The translations under genes and the position numbers were made by a program. Shown here one piece after another: positions 1 to 8,245 of a DNA stretch of 34,240 nt. The notes under the pieces were generated by a model. That model saw nothing but the letters and a program-made list of their open reading frames with translations, ran no database searches and was not told the DNA's origin. The DNA lies in NCBI GenBank assembly GCA_003963125.1, contig RXJK01000013.1, forward strand, positions 69,370 through 103,609. The letters are read 5' to 3'. The DNA is from Hyphomicrobiales bacterium (GTDB taxonomy: Bacteria; Pseudomonadota; Alphaproteobacteria; Rhizobiales; Hyphomicrobiaceae). Numbering within the stretch: the first letter of the stretch is position 1; every line of letters begins with the position of its first letter.

Positions 1-480
1 ATCGAATGATCGCCCCCGACAGATAGTGGGATCACGCCCGCCGCGACGACCCTGTCGAAGAACGCCTCGATATCCGCATGGCAGGAAGCGAGATCAAACC
101 GGCTGCGAAACGGGACATCTCCCACGTCCGCCGCGCGGCAATCGGCGAGCGGCGACATCCGCAGCACGTGCTCGTAGGGACCGATGCGCTCCACGGCGCG
201 CACGGCACGCGGGCCGAGACGCGCACCCGCCCGGTTCGTCACGCCGAGATCCATGGGCACGCCCACGAGCGCCACATCGAGGTCCACAAAGCCGTTGGCG
301 AGAGCGTCCGGCCGGTAGGGCGCATCGAGAAACGTCGCGACGCCGGCAAACGGCCACTTGCGCTTGTCGCCGTCCGTGAACTGCTGCGCCGGAGCCTTGC
401 GGAAATCCGGGGTCGTCGATATCCCCACCGGCCGCCGCACCGTAGCGCGCCCGCAACGCGTTCAGCTTCGCCTCGTCCAT
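1..480 (-). pseudogene. Agmatinase/ureohydrolase-family gene, frameshifted and cut by the window edge
   Basis: Ureohydrolases of this family (agmatinase, guanidinobutyrase) hydrolyse a guanidino group to release urea, using two Mn ions. Translation from the ATG at 480 gives about 24 plausible residues (MDEAKLNALRARYGAAAGG...), then loses coding character. Removing one base from the G4 run at 409-412 restores a frame open to base 1. That frame shows family features: a DVALVGVPMDLG strand, a NRAGARLGPRAVR segment and, at the very edge, VGGDHS, the first metal-binding motif. The rest lies outside the window. The start is 28 bases after the M20 peptidase stop, so the two genes are probably co-transcribed. 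The shift may be a real inactivating mutation or a homopolymer sequencing error. The family call is firm; substrate (agmatine, guanidinobutyrate or other) is not decidable. Confidence 0.8.
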
Positions 481-508
481 GCCGCGCTCCGCTGTGGTGA
501 CCTCTGCC

Positions 509-1903
509 TTAAACGGGCGCCTTGCCCTCGAGTTCGCCGAGATCCCAGTAGAGCCCCGCCATCATGCCGAGCGCCTGCCGGACGAGCGGCACCGGAACGT
601 GCTCGTTAGGAGCATGCTGCGAGCAGCCGGGGTAGGAGTGCGGCACCCAAACGGTCGGTAGACCGAGAAGATCCGAGAACACTTCGTTGGGCAGCGCGCC
701 GCCGAGATTGGGCAGCACTGCCGGCTTCATGTTGGTCGAGCGCTGCAGCGAACGCGCCGCGAACTGCGCCCAGGGGTGCCGCGGATCGAGCCGCGTCGCG
801 ATGAAATCGTTGTCGCGGCCGGGCAGCACTTGCACCATGCCGAGGCCCTGCCGGTCGAGGTGGCGGCGGATGGCCGGCAAGACGGCTGCCTGGTCGATGC
901 CCACCACATGCCGCAACTGGCAGCGCGCCCACGCACGCGGCGGAATGGCATTGACGGGCGTCTTCGGATTGCCGGTCTCGTACGCGAGCACCTCGAAATT
1001 GCACCACCCGTAGACCTTCTCGGCGGACGTCAATCCAGGCTCGCCCCACCACGTCTCGATCTCCGGCGCACCAGGACCGCCATCGACCTCGATGTCGGCA
1101 AGCGCCTCGCGCACGCTGTCGGGAATCCCACCGGCGGGCACCATCTCCGGAATGCGGATTTGCCCGTTGGGCCCCACGAGCGAAGCGATCGCGTGGGCGA
1201 GCAGAATGCCGGGATTGGAGATCAGTCCGCCCCAGTTGCCCGAATGATGTCCGCCCTCGCGCGCCTCGATAAGCAGATCGACCAGCATCGCGCCGCGCGC
1301 CCCGAGAAACAGCGTCGGGCGCTCGGCCGAGACGCGCGGTCCGTCCGAGGCAATCAACAGATCGGCGGCGAGGAGATCCTTGTGCGCTTCGCACGCCTCC
1401 TTGAGGCCGGGCGAGCCCAGCTCCTCGCCCATCTCGATCAGCCACTTGGCGTTGAAGCCGAGCTTGCCGCGCGCCGCGAGCACGGCCTTCTGCGCCGCAA
1501 AGTTGAGAAGATGCTGCCCCTTGTTGTCGACGACGCCGCGCCCCCACCAGCGTCCGTCGCGCTCCACGAGTTCCCACGGCGACAGCCCGCTTTTCCAATC
1601 GGCGTCGAGGCCGCGAATGACGTCGCCATGGCCGTAGCCGAGAATGGTCGGCCGGCTCGGATCCTCGATCCGCTCCGCGAAAAGGAAGGGCCCCTTCGCC
1701 TTCGGATGCTGCAGGATGCGGGTCTTGAAGCCCATCTCCGCAAGCATCGGCGTCACGATGTCTTGCAGATAGCGCGTCAGGTCCGCGGCGCGGTCCGGGT
1801 TCTGGCTCTCGGTCGGAACCGAAACCGCTCGGGTGAGGTCCGACTTGAATTGACCCTTGTCGAAGAATGCTTCTGCGGCGGCAATGGCGGCTTCCCGGGA
1901 CAT
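509..1903 (-). CDS. M20-family metallopeptidase (464 aa)
   Basis: M20 enzymes are di-zinc exopeptidases or amidases that cleave small peptides, acyl-amino acids or carbamoyl compounds. The metal-site motifs are present: GHGDV with His near 92, GRGVVDNKGQ with the bridging Asp near 126, the catalytic EE pair near 160-161, a SDG segment, and a C-terminal His in HAPNEH. A start 30 bases upstream (1933) is possible. The ATG at 1903 is preferred because GGAG lies 5 bases before it. No signal peptide is seen, so it should be cytoplasmic. A ureohydrolase gene follows on the same strand, which hints at degradation of a nitrogenous compound such as an acylated or carbamoylated amine; this is inference. 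Substrate is unknown. Confidence 0.88.
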   Translation of the reverse strand: MSREAAIAAAEAFFDKGQFKSDLTRAVSVPTESQNPDRAADLTRYLQDIVTPMLAEMGFKTRILQHPKAKGPFLFAERIEDPSRPTILGYGHGDVIRGLDADWKSGLSPWELVERDGRWWGRGVVDNKGQHLLNFAAQKAVLAARGKLGFNAKWLIEMGEELGSPGLKEACEAHKDLLAADLLIASDGPRVSAERPTLFLGARGAMLVDLLIEAREGGHHSGNWGGLISNPGILLAHAIASLVGPNGQIRIPEMVPAGGIPDSVREALADIEVDGGPGAPEIETWWGEPGLTSAEKVYGWCNFEVLAYETGNPKTPVNAIPPRAWARCQLRHVVGIDQAAVLPAIRRHLDRQGLGMVQVLPGRDNDFIATRLDPRHPWAQFAARSLQRSTNMKPAVLPNLGGALPNEVFSDLLGLPTVWVPHSYPGCSQHAPNEHVPVPLVRQALGMMAGLYWDLGELEGKAPV

Positions 1904-2049
1904 GGCATCTCCACAACGATCGATGCCAGACATTGGCAGAAATCCCTGCGCGGCGCACGCGGGGTCGCCCCGCTCTCCCGATTGCCGCGTGCGTTTCGCT
2001 GAATAGCTGCCACCGAAGCCAATTCGAGGCTATGCTTGGCACGGAGGAA

Positions 2050-2071
2050 CGCGCGGACGCCCGTCCGCGCG
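2050..2071. promoter_or_regulatory. Perfect 10-bp inverted repeat in the monooxygenase leader
   Basis: CGCGCGGACG at 2050-2059 is followed by CC and then its exact complement at 2062-2071. It lies 37 bases before the monooxygenase ATG, in the 205-base region between divergent genes. It could be an operator or an RNA hairpin. There is no T-tract, so an intrinsic terminator is unlikely. No regulator gene is adjacent. Confidence 0.5.
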
Positions 2072-2108
2072 CCAAATAAATGCTTGAAGAAACAAGAAGA
2101 TCACGCTC

Positions 2109-3656
2109 ATGAACCAGCAGCCGAAACGCATCGAGAAGGCGTCGAACGCGCCGAAAGCCAAGCCCCGCCCATCGCCGGCGGCGCAGAACGGGCCTGAGCA
2201 TTTCGACGTCCTGATCGTCGGCGCCGGCATATCTGGCATCGGCTCCGCCTATCACCTGTTGCAGCAGTGCCCAGGGACGAGCTTCGTCATTCTCGAAACA
2301 CAGGCGGATTACGGCGGCACCTGGCGCACGCACCGCTATCCCGGCATCCGCTCGGACAGCGATCTCTACACGTTCGGCTACCGCTTCAAGCCGTGGACGG
2401 GACCGCCGATCGCCACGGCGGAAGAGATCCTCTCCTACATGGGCGAAGTCATCGACGAAAACGACATCGCCCGGCACATTCGCTACCGGCACAAGATCAG
2501 CGATGCCTCATGGTCGAGCCACGACAAGCGCTGGACGGTCACGGCGCACGATCTCGACACTGGAGAGGCCCGCACGTTCACAGCGGGCTTCCTCTGGATG
2601 TGCCAGGGCTATTACAACCACGACCAGGGCTATACCCCCGAGTGGCCGGGCATGGCAGACTTCAAAGGCCGGATTGTGCATCCGCAGACTTGGCCCGAAG
2701 ATCTTTCGCTCGCCGACAAGGAGGTCGTCGTCATCGGCTCCGGCGCCACGGCGGCAACGCTCGTCCCGGCGATCGCGGACAAGTGCAAGCACGTGACGAT
2801 GCTGCAGCGCTCGCCCACGTTCTTCCGGACCGGCCGCAACGCCATCGACCTCGCCGACGAACTGCGCCGCCTCGAAGTCGACGAGGCCTGGATTCACGAG
2901 ATCGTCCGCCGCAAGATCCTCTACGAGCAATGGGTGTTCACGCACCGCTGCACCAGCGAGCCCGAGGTGGTGACGAAGGAGCTGCTGTCGGCCGTCAAGC
3001 ACTACCTTGGCGAGGACTTCGATATCGCCAAGCACTTCACGCCGCACTACCGACCGTGGCGCCAGCGCATCGCCTTCATTCCCGATGGCGACCTGTTCCA
3101 GGGCATCAAGCAGGGCAAGGCATCCGTCGTCACGGACGAGATCGAGCGCTTCACCGAGACGGGTATCCGCCTCAAGTCCGGCAAGGATCTGAAAGCGGAC
3201 ATCATCGTCACGGCTACGGGCTTCAATCTCAACGTCATGGGCGATATCGCCTTCGACCTTGACGGCAAGCCGGTCGACTTCTCTGAGACCGTGACGTACC
3301 GCGGCCTGATGTTCACCGGTGTGCCGAACATGGCCTGGGTGTTCGGTTATTTCCGTGCGAGCTGGACCCTGCGGACCGACATGGTCGCAGATCTCGTCTG
3401 CCGCCTGCTCAAGCACATGAAGGAGAAAGGCGTGTCGCAAGTGGTGCCGCAGCTGCGTCCGCAGGACAGCAACATGCCGATCCTGCCCTGGATCGATACC
3501 GAGAACTTCAACCCCGGCTATCTCCTGCGCGGCATGCATCTGTGGCCCAAGCGCGGCGACAAGCCGGAGTGGCAGCACAGCCAGGACTATTGGACCGAGA
3601 AGAACCAGGTGCCCTGCGCGGACCTCGAGGACGGCTGCCTCGTTTACGCGAAGTAG
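2109..3656 (+). CDS. EthA-like flavin-containing Baeyer-Villiger monooxygenase (515 aa)
   Basis: Type I Baeyer-Villiger monooxygenases use FAD, NADPH and O2 to turn ketones into esters or lactones. The first Rossmann motif is VGAGISG (residues 37-43), followed by GGTW and RYPGIRSDSD. The family fingerprint FxGxxxHxxxWP is met exactly by FKGRIVHPQTWP (185-196). The NADPH-binding motif VIGSGATA follows near 208-215. From memory, the sequence follows mycobacterial EthA closely over its whole length (RYPGIRSDSD, HFTPHY, NASWTL-like RASWTL). An N-terminal extension of about 30 residues rich in Lys, Pro and Ala precedes the FAD domain. The ribosome site is weak (AAGAAG). An alpha/beta hydrolase starts 15 bases downstream, which fits ester hydrolysis after oxidation. 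Natural substrate is unknown. Confidence 0.93.
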   Translation: MNQQPKRIEKASNAPKAKPRPSPAAQNGPEHFDVLIVGAGISGIGSAYHLLQQCPGTSFVILETQADYGGTWRTHRYPGIRSDSDLYTFGYRFKPWTGPPIATAEEILSYMGEVIDENDIARHIRYRHKISDASWSSHDKRWTVTAHDLDTGEARTFTAGFLWMCQGYYNHDQGYTPEWPGMADFKGRIVHPQTWPEDLSLADKEVVVIGSGATAATLVPAIADKCKHVTMLQRSPTFFRTGRNAIDLADELRRLEVDEAWIHEIVRRKILYEQWVFTHRCTSEPEVVTKELLSAVKHYLGEDFDIAKHFTPHYRPWRQRIAFIPDGDLFQGIKQGKASVVTDEIERFTETGIRLKSGKDLKADIIVTATGFNLNVMGDIAFDLDGKPVDFSETVTYRGLMFTGVPNMAWVFGYFRASWTLRTDMVADLVCRLLKHMKEKGVSQVVPQLRPQDSNMPILPWIDTENFNPGYLLRGMHLWPKRGDKPEWQHSQDYWTEKNQVPCADLEDGCLVYAK

Positions 3657-3671
3657 CGTGGGTCAACTCTC

Positions 3672-4445
3672 ATGAACGAAGGCAGCGTGAACGACCGCGG
3701 CATCTGGTCGGCCCGCGGCGGCAGCGGCGATGACGTGATCGTAGTGCTGCACGGGATCGGCGCCAACGCCTCCGTGTGGGCGCCCGTGGTGGCCGAGATC
3801 GAGCGGCGCGGGACGCATCGCTGGCTTGCGCTCGATTTCCGCGGCCACGGCCGCTCCATCGCGAGCGGCCCTTACGGTTACGCGATACACGCGGCCGATG
3901 TCGCCCACGCCCTCCGCGACGAAGCACCCGCCAACACGATCCTGCTCGGCCATTCGTTCGGCGGTGTGGTCGCGGCCCTGCTTGGTTCGGGGCTCTTCGG
4001 CATCGCCCCGCGCCTCGTCGCGACACTCGGCGTGAAGCTCGAATGGAGCGCGCAGGAAATCGCCAAGGCGCAGGAGATCGCGTCGAAGCCCACCCGCTAT
4101 TTCCCCACCCGCCCCGAAGCGATCGAACGCTATCTCAAAGGGGCTGGCTTGTTCGGCCTCGTCGATCCTGCAAGCGCGGAGGCGCAAGTCGGAGTGCTGG
4201 AGAGACCTGCAGGCTTCGAAGTCGCGGTCGACCCGCGAGTCTATTCGGCAGTGGGGCCGTCCTTGCCGTCGATCTTTTCGCTCGTCGCCTGCCCGTTGCG
4301 CATGGCCGCGGGCAGCAAAGATCCGATGGTGTCGCTGGCCGCCATGCAGCGCGTATGCAGCAGTGCCCGCCTGCTCGAAGGGCTAGGCCACAACGCACAC
4401 TGGGAATCCTCTGCTGCCGTGCTGGATTTCGTCACCGCCGCCTAA
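3672..4445 (+). CDS. Alpha/beta-fold hydrolase, probable esterase (257 aa)
   Basis: Alpha/beta hydrolases cleave esters and related bonds. The oxyanion segment LHGIG (26-30), the DFRGHGRS loop (55-62), the nucleophile elbow GHSFGG with Ser95, and a late GLGHNAHWE that supplies the catalytic His are all present. There is no signal peptide, so it should be cytoplasmic. It begins 15 bases after the Baeyer-Villiger monooxygenase and ends 6 bases from the convergent Bug receptor gene. The likely role is to hydrolyse the ester or lactone made by the monooxygenase. That is inferred from the pairing, which is common in ketone-degrading operons. A meta-cleavage hydrolase or lactonase remains possible. 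Confidence 0.88.
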   Translation: MNEGSVNDRGIWSARGGSGDDVIVVLHGIGANASVWAPVVAEIERRGTHRWLALDFRGHGRSIASGPYGYAIHAADVAHALRDEAPANTILLGHSFGGVVAALLGSGLFGIAPRLVATLGVKLEWSAQEIAKAQEIASKPTRYFPTRPEAIERYLKGAGLFGLVDPASAEAQVGVLERPAGFEVAVDPRVYSAVGPSLPSIFSLVACPLRMAAGSKDPMVSLAAMQRVCSSARLLEGLGHNAHWESSAAVLDFVTAA

Positions 4446-4451
4446 CTGCGC

Positions 4452-5423
4452 CTACTGCTCGGGTGTGTAGCCCGAGGCCTTCACGGCCGGCTCCCAAAGC
4501 GCGCTGTCGCGTTTCTGGATCGCGGCGAACGCCTCCGGCGTCGTGCCTGTCGGATTGAGACCAAAGCCCAGTAGCCGCTCCTTCACATCCGCCTGTTGCA
4601 CCGCCGCCGCCAGCACCGAGCTGATCTTCGCAACGGTCTCTTTCGGCGTGGCCGCCGGGGCAAAGACACCATACCAGCCCGCACCCTCGATCTCGTACCC
4701 CGCCTCGCGGAAGGTCGGCACGTCCGGCAGGAGGGGCGAGCGCGTGCGATCGGACGTGGCGAGGATCCGGATGCTGCCGGCCTTGCTCTGTTCGAGCAGA
4801 TCGCTGGTCGTGCTGAACATGATCGGGATCTGCCCGGCCACGAGGTCCGTGAGGGCCGCCGCCGAGCCGCGATAGCCGACATGGCGCAGATCGATGCCGG
4901 CGGCCTTGCCGAACGACACCGCGAAGAAGTGCGGGAGCGTACCGGCAGCTGGGGTGCCATAAGCCCCGCTCTCCGGGTTCTTCTTCGCCCAGGCGACGAG
5001 TTCCTTCACGGATTGCGCCGGGATTTGCTTACCGACGGCAACTGCGAATTCGAACGTCGCCACCTGCGTCACGGGCGCAAAGTCTGCGATCGGATCGTAG
5101 TTCAGGTTCTTGTAAACGTGCTGGTAGATCGCGAGCGGCGCGATGGGCGTGAGAAGCAGCGTGCGGCCGTCGGGCGCCGCATTCTTCACGGCGACCACGC
5201 CGAGCCGGCCCTGCGCACCGGCACGATTATCGACGATTACAGGCTGCCCGCTGGCCTTCTGCAGCTGGTCCGCCAGGATGCGGGCCAGCGCATCCCCCGA
5301 CCCGCCCGCAGCAAACGGAAATATGATCCGCGTCGTATCGGCCTGGGCGAAGGCCGGAGCGCGCATGACGAGGAATGCGATCACGAATGCAAGGAGCGTC
5401 GACAATCTGAACGGCCTATGCAT
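4452..5423 (-). CDS. Bug-family (TctC-like) periplasmic solute-binding protein (323 aa)
   Basis: Bug proteins are periplasmic receptors of the tripartite tricarboxylate transporter type; they usually bind carboxylates or small amides. A Sec signal peptide occupies about residues 1-26 (hydrophobic stretch, then PAFAQA). The mature part has the family patterns: IIFPFAAGGSGDALAR, an IVDNRAGAQGRLG segment, a YGTPAAGTLPHF segment, and a late RSPLLPDVPTFREAGYEIEG-like stretch. Length is normal. No TctA/TctB permease genes are nearby, so this is an orphan receptor, as is usual for expanded Bug sets. It is convergent with the hydrolase and divergent from the MDR oxidoreductase. Ligand unknown. Confidence 0.93.
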   Translation of the reverse strand: MHRPFRLSTLLAFVIAFLVMRAPAFAQADTTRIIFPFAAGGSGDALARILADQLQKASGQPVIVDNRAGAQGRLGVVAVKNAAPDGRTLLLTPIAPLAIYQHVYKNLNYDPIADFAPVTQVATFEFAVAVGKQIPAQSVKELVAWAKKNPESGAYGTPAAGTLPHFFAVSFGKAAGIDLRHVGYRGSAAALTDLVAGQIPIMFSTTSDLLEQSKAGSIRILATSDRTRSPLLPDVPTFREAGYEIEGAGWYGVFAPAATPKETVAKISSVLAAAVQQADVKERLLGFGLNPTGTTPEAFAAIQKRDSALWEPAVKASGYTPEQ

Positions 5424-5542
5424 GGATCCCCCACTTCGTCTTCATGTCTTCGCGACCGTGATAGTGGCATAGCATGGATTGGCAATTCCCCAGCGATGCC
5501 GCACGTGCGGCCCGGCCGAACGTCGCGATTGCGGACGCGCGT

Positions 5543-5565
5543 GCGGTTGTGTCAAACAACTCCGC
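5543..5565. promoter_or_regulatory. Imperfect dyad in a divergent promoter region
   Basis: GCGGTTGT (5543-5550) and ACAAC..CGC (5556-5565) form an inverted repeat around GTCAA, with a two-base bulge on the right arm. It lies between the divergent Bug receptor and oxidoreductase genes, so it could be an operator. No cognate regulator is adjacent and the function is conjectural. Confidence 0.25.
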
Positions 5566-5606
5566 AAATCACAGCACAAGCTGAACGTTGGCGGAGGAAG
5601 ACCCTG

Positions 5607-6602
5607 ATGAACCGCATGATGAAACTGGCCCGCCGCCCGCATGGGATGGTCAAGGCCGAGGACTTCCGCCTCGAGGAAGGCCCTGTGCCGGAGCCCGGCG
5701 AGGGCGAAGTGCGCATCAAGATCGCCTACGTCTCTCTCGACCCCGCCATGCGCGGCTGGGTGTCCGAAGGCAAATCCTACGTTCCGCCCGTCGCCATCGG
5801 CGAGACGATGCGCTCCTATTCCGTCGGCATCGTCGACGCGAGCCGCAACGCCGCCTTCAAGGTCGGCGATGCCGTGCAGGGCGTGATCGGCGTCCAGGAC
5901 TACGCGATCTCGAACGGCAAGGGCCTAGTGAAGGTCGACCCCACGCAGGCGCCGCTCGAGCGCTGGATCGGCGGCCTCGGCATGCCGGGCTGGACGGCCT
6001 ACTTCGGCCTGCTCGAAGTCGGCCAGCCGAAGGCCGGCGAGACGGTCGTGGTGTCGGCCGCCTCCGGCGCGGTGGGCTCGGTCGTCGGCCAGATCGCCAA
6101 GATCAAGGGCTGCCGTGCCGTCGGCATCGCAGGTGGTCCGGAGAAGTGCCGCTACGTGACCGAGGAATTGGGCTTCGACGCCTGCATCGACTACAAGGCG
6201 CCCAACCTGCCGGCCCAACTCAAGGCCGCGTGCCCGTCGGGCATCGACGTCTACTTCGAGAACGTCGGCGGCGAGATCCTCGATGCCGTCCTGCCGCAAA
6301 TGAACGTGCGCGGCCGCATCCCCGTCTGCGGGCTGATCTCGGTCTACAACGCGACCGAGCTGCCGCAGGGCCCGAAGAACCTGCGCTTCCTCCTCACGCA
6401 GCGCCTGCGCATGCAGGGCCTGATCGTATTCGACTGGGCGGACCGGATCCCCGAGGCGATCAGCACGCTCGGCGCCTGGCACAAGGACGGCAAGCTCAAG
6501 ATCCGTGAGGATGTGCGCACCACCGGACTCGCCTCGTTCCCGGCTGTGCTGAACGAGCTCTACACGGGCGGCAATTTCGGCAAGCTCGTCTTGAAGGTCT
6601 GA
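5607..6602 (+). CDS. NADP-dependent MDR-family oxidoreductase, CurA/PTGR-like (331 aa)
   Basis: This zinc-free medium-chain reductase group reduces alpha,beta-unsaturated ketones and aldehydes (bacterial curcumin reductase CurA, leukotriene B4 12-hydroxydehydrogenase). It has the group's hallmarks: an N-terminal GroES-like domain with YVSLDPAMRGW (41-51), a GMPGWTAYFGL segment (125-135), the nucleotide-binding AASGAVGSVVGQIAK (151-165), and YFENVGG. The zinc ligands of true alcohol dehydrogenases are missing. The start is supported by GGAGG at 5593-5597. The frame stays open far upstream, but that part is antisense to the Bug gene. A histidine phosphatase begins 8 bases after the stop, so they are likely co-transcribed. 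Physiological substrate unknown. Confidence 0.9.
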   Translation: MNRMMKLARRPHGMVKAEDFRLEEGPVPEPGEGEVRIKIAYVSLDPAMRGWVSEGKSYVPPVAIGETMRSYSVGIVDASRNAAFKVGDAVQGVIGVQDYAISNGKGLVKVDPTQAPLERWIGGLGMPGWTAYFGLLEVGQPKAGETVVVSAASGAVGSVVGQIAKIKGCRAVGIAGGPEKCRYVTEELGFDACIDYKAPNLPAQLKAACPSGIDVYFENVGGEILDAVLPQMNVRGRIPVCGLISVYNATELPQGPKNLRFLLTQRLRMQGLIVFDWADRIPEAISTLGAWHKDGKLKIREDVRTTGLASFPAVLNELYTGGNFGKLVLKV

Positions 6603-6610
6603 CGATCCGC

Positions 6611-7204
6611 ATGTTGAAGCCTGGGACCACGCTCTACTTCGTTCGCCACGGCGAAACCGACTGGAACCGCGCCCAGCGCTACCAGGGCCAGCAGGACATC
6701 CCGCTGAACGAAACGGGCCGCGCACAAGCGGCCCGCAACGGCGAAGCGCTGAAAGAATTGCTCAACGACAAAGCTCCGGTCCTCGACTACGTGGCGAGCC
6801 CGCTTCTGCGCGCGCGCGAAACCATGGAGATCGCGCGCATCGCCATGGGCTTACCGAAGGACGCTTACCGCCAGGACGAACGCCTCGCCGAGATCCGCTA
6901 TGGCCACTGGGAAGGCCAGCTCTGGAGCGAGCTGCCGACCATTGATCCCGAAGGCTTTCTCGCGCGGCAGAAGGACTTCTGGGGCTGGCGCCCCGACGGC
7001 GGCGAAAGCTACGCGATGCTCTCGGAACGGATTGCCGGCTGGCTCGAGAGCGTGGAGCAGACGACAGTCGTCGTCGCGCACGGTGGCGTGATGCGCGTCT
7101 TGCGCGGCCTCATCGAAGGCCTGGCGCCGGAAGCCATCCAATCTTTGCCCGTACCCCAGGATAAAATTCTTGTCCTCGAAGGGGATACCGCGCGTCTCTT
7201 GTGA
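6611..7204 (+). CDS. Histidine phosphatase family protein (197 aa)
   Basis: Members of this superfamily transfer or hydrolyse phosphate through a phospho-histidine. The catalytic RHGETDWN starts at residue 12, the acidic LAEIRYGHWEG segment is present, and the second His is in VVVAHGGVMRVLRG. The size fits the small phosphatase (PhoE/CobC-like) branch rather than classical phosphoglycerate mutase, which is encoded separately at 11272-11898. It follows the oxidoreductase by 8 bases. No cobalamin genes are nearby, so CobC cannot be supported. Substrate unknown. Confidence 0.88.
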   Translation: MLKPGTTLYFVRHGETDWNRAQRYQGQQDIPLNETGRAQAARNGEALKELLNDKAPVLDYVASPLLRARETMEIARIAMGLPKDAYRQDERLAEIRYGHWEGQLWSELPTIDPEGFLARQKDFWGWRPDGGESYAMLSERIAGWLESVEQTTVVVAHGGVMRVLRGLIEGLAPEAIQSLPVPQDKILVLEGDTARLL

Positions 7205-7383
7205 CGGTGTCTCGTCATCGCGGCGTGACCCGCGCGCCACATCCTGAATTCCATTGTGGGTGTGCGTGGTCTTGCACAAAAAACGGCTGGTCTGTCAGCC
7301 ATGATCCCACTTAGAAAGCCTTGTCTGCGCGAGCCCGGCCACGGCCGCGTGCGCATTGATCCGCGACAATTCTGGGGGCACCG

Positions 7384-8130
7384 GTGGACAACGTCGGCAC
7401 TAGAGCGTTTCTTCTCGCTGCCATGATCGCCGTCTCGGCGACGTGCGCGACCGCGCAGGCGCCCGCTGCCCAGGCGCTGCCCGAGCAGCTCGCCGCCTGC
7501 AAGAGCGAAACGGCCGCTGTCGCCGACAAGATCGCGGCCTGCAGCAAGGTCATCGCCGAAACGACGGACGAAGAGATCCGCATCGAGGCCTATGTTCAGC
7601 GCGGTGTGCTGCGCGAGCAGTCCGAGCAGCGGGACGAGGCCGTTCTCGACTATAGCGAAGCGATCAAGCTCGATCCGCAGAACGCAGTCGCCTTCTTCAA
7701 TCGCGGCAACGTCTACGACCAGCTCGGCCAGTACGACCTCGCGGTTGCCGATTATTCCGAGGCCATCAAGATCGATCCCAAGGACCCCGACATCTTTAAC
7801 AATCGCGGCCAGTCCTACGACAACAAGGGCCTCTTCGATCTCGCCATCGCCGACTACACGGAGGCGATCAAGCTCGCCCCGACGAGCGGGCGCGCCTACT
7901 ACAACCGCGGGCTCACGCTCGCCGCCAAGGGCGAGCACAAGGCCGCAGCCGCCGATTTCACCGAGGCGATCCGCATCGACCCCAATGACGGGGAGGCCTA
8001 CGTGAACCGCGCCATCGCCAATGAAGCTCTAGGGGACCAGGCGGCGGCCAAGGCCGACTACCAGAAGGTCCTCGAACTGCAGCCGGCGCACAATCACGCC
8101 AAGGACGCCCTGGCCCGCCTGACCAACTGA
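7384..8130 (+). CDS. Exported tetratricopeptide-repeat protein (248 aa)
   Basis: TPR domains form helical scaffolds for protein-protein contacts. A hydrophobic leader (AFLLAAMIAVSATCATAQA, about residues 8-26) predicts Sec export, so the protein is likely periplasmic. Five consecutive 34-residue TPR units run from about residue 67 to 236. Each has the usual pattern (for example AFFNRGNVYDQLGQYDLAV, then SEAIKIDPKDP). The GTG start at 7384 is favoured because a G5 run at 7374-7378 lies five bases before it; the next ATG (7423) would destroy the leader. There is no catalytic domain. The gene stands alone, with 180 bases of unremarkable sequence upstream. Partner unknown. Confidence 0.88.
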   Translation: MDNVGTRAFLLAAMIAVSATCATAQAPAAQALPEQLAACKSETAAVADKIAACSKVIAETTDEEIRIEAYVQRGVLREQSEQRDEAVLDYSEAIKLDPQNAVAFFNRGNVYDQLGQYDLAVADYSEAIKIDPKDPDIFNNRGQSYDNKGLFDLAIADYTEAIKLAPTSGRAYYNRGLTLAAKGEHKAAAADFTEAIRIDPNDGEAYVNRAIANEALGDQAAAKADYQKVLELQPAHNHAKDALARLTN

Positions 8131-8245
8131 GCGGGTCGCGCCTCACCGCGCGCCGAAAGAGCACTTTTTCCGTAGCGATTTGCACCAACGGGCGACGCAC
8201 GCTAGCCTGGACCATGTCCTGGCGCCGCTGCGGAGCACTTTGATC

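Noticed and set aside
776-2002. A 408-codon open frame on the plus strand, opposite the M20 peptidase
   Set aside because: It is antisense to a gene with clear catalytic motifs and reads as Arg/His/Ala-rich noise, as expected in high-GC DNA.
606-2492. A 628-codon open frame on the minus strand
   Set aside because: It overlaps the M20 peptidase in another frame and crosses the divergent region into the monooxygenase; no domain is recognisable.
4596-5606. Long in-frame extension upstream of the MDR oxidoreductase
   Set aside because: The extension is antisense to the Bug receptor gene, and the ATG at 5607 has GGAGG upstream and matches the family N-terminus.
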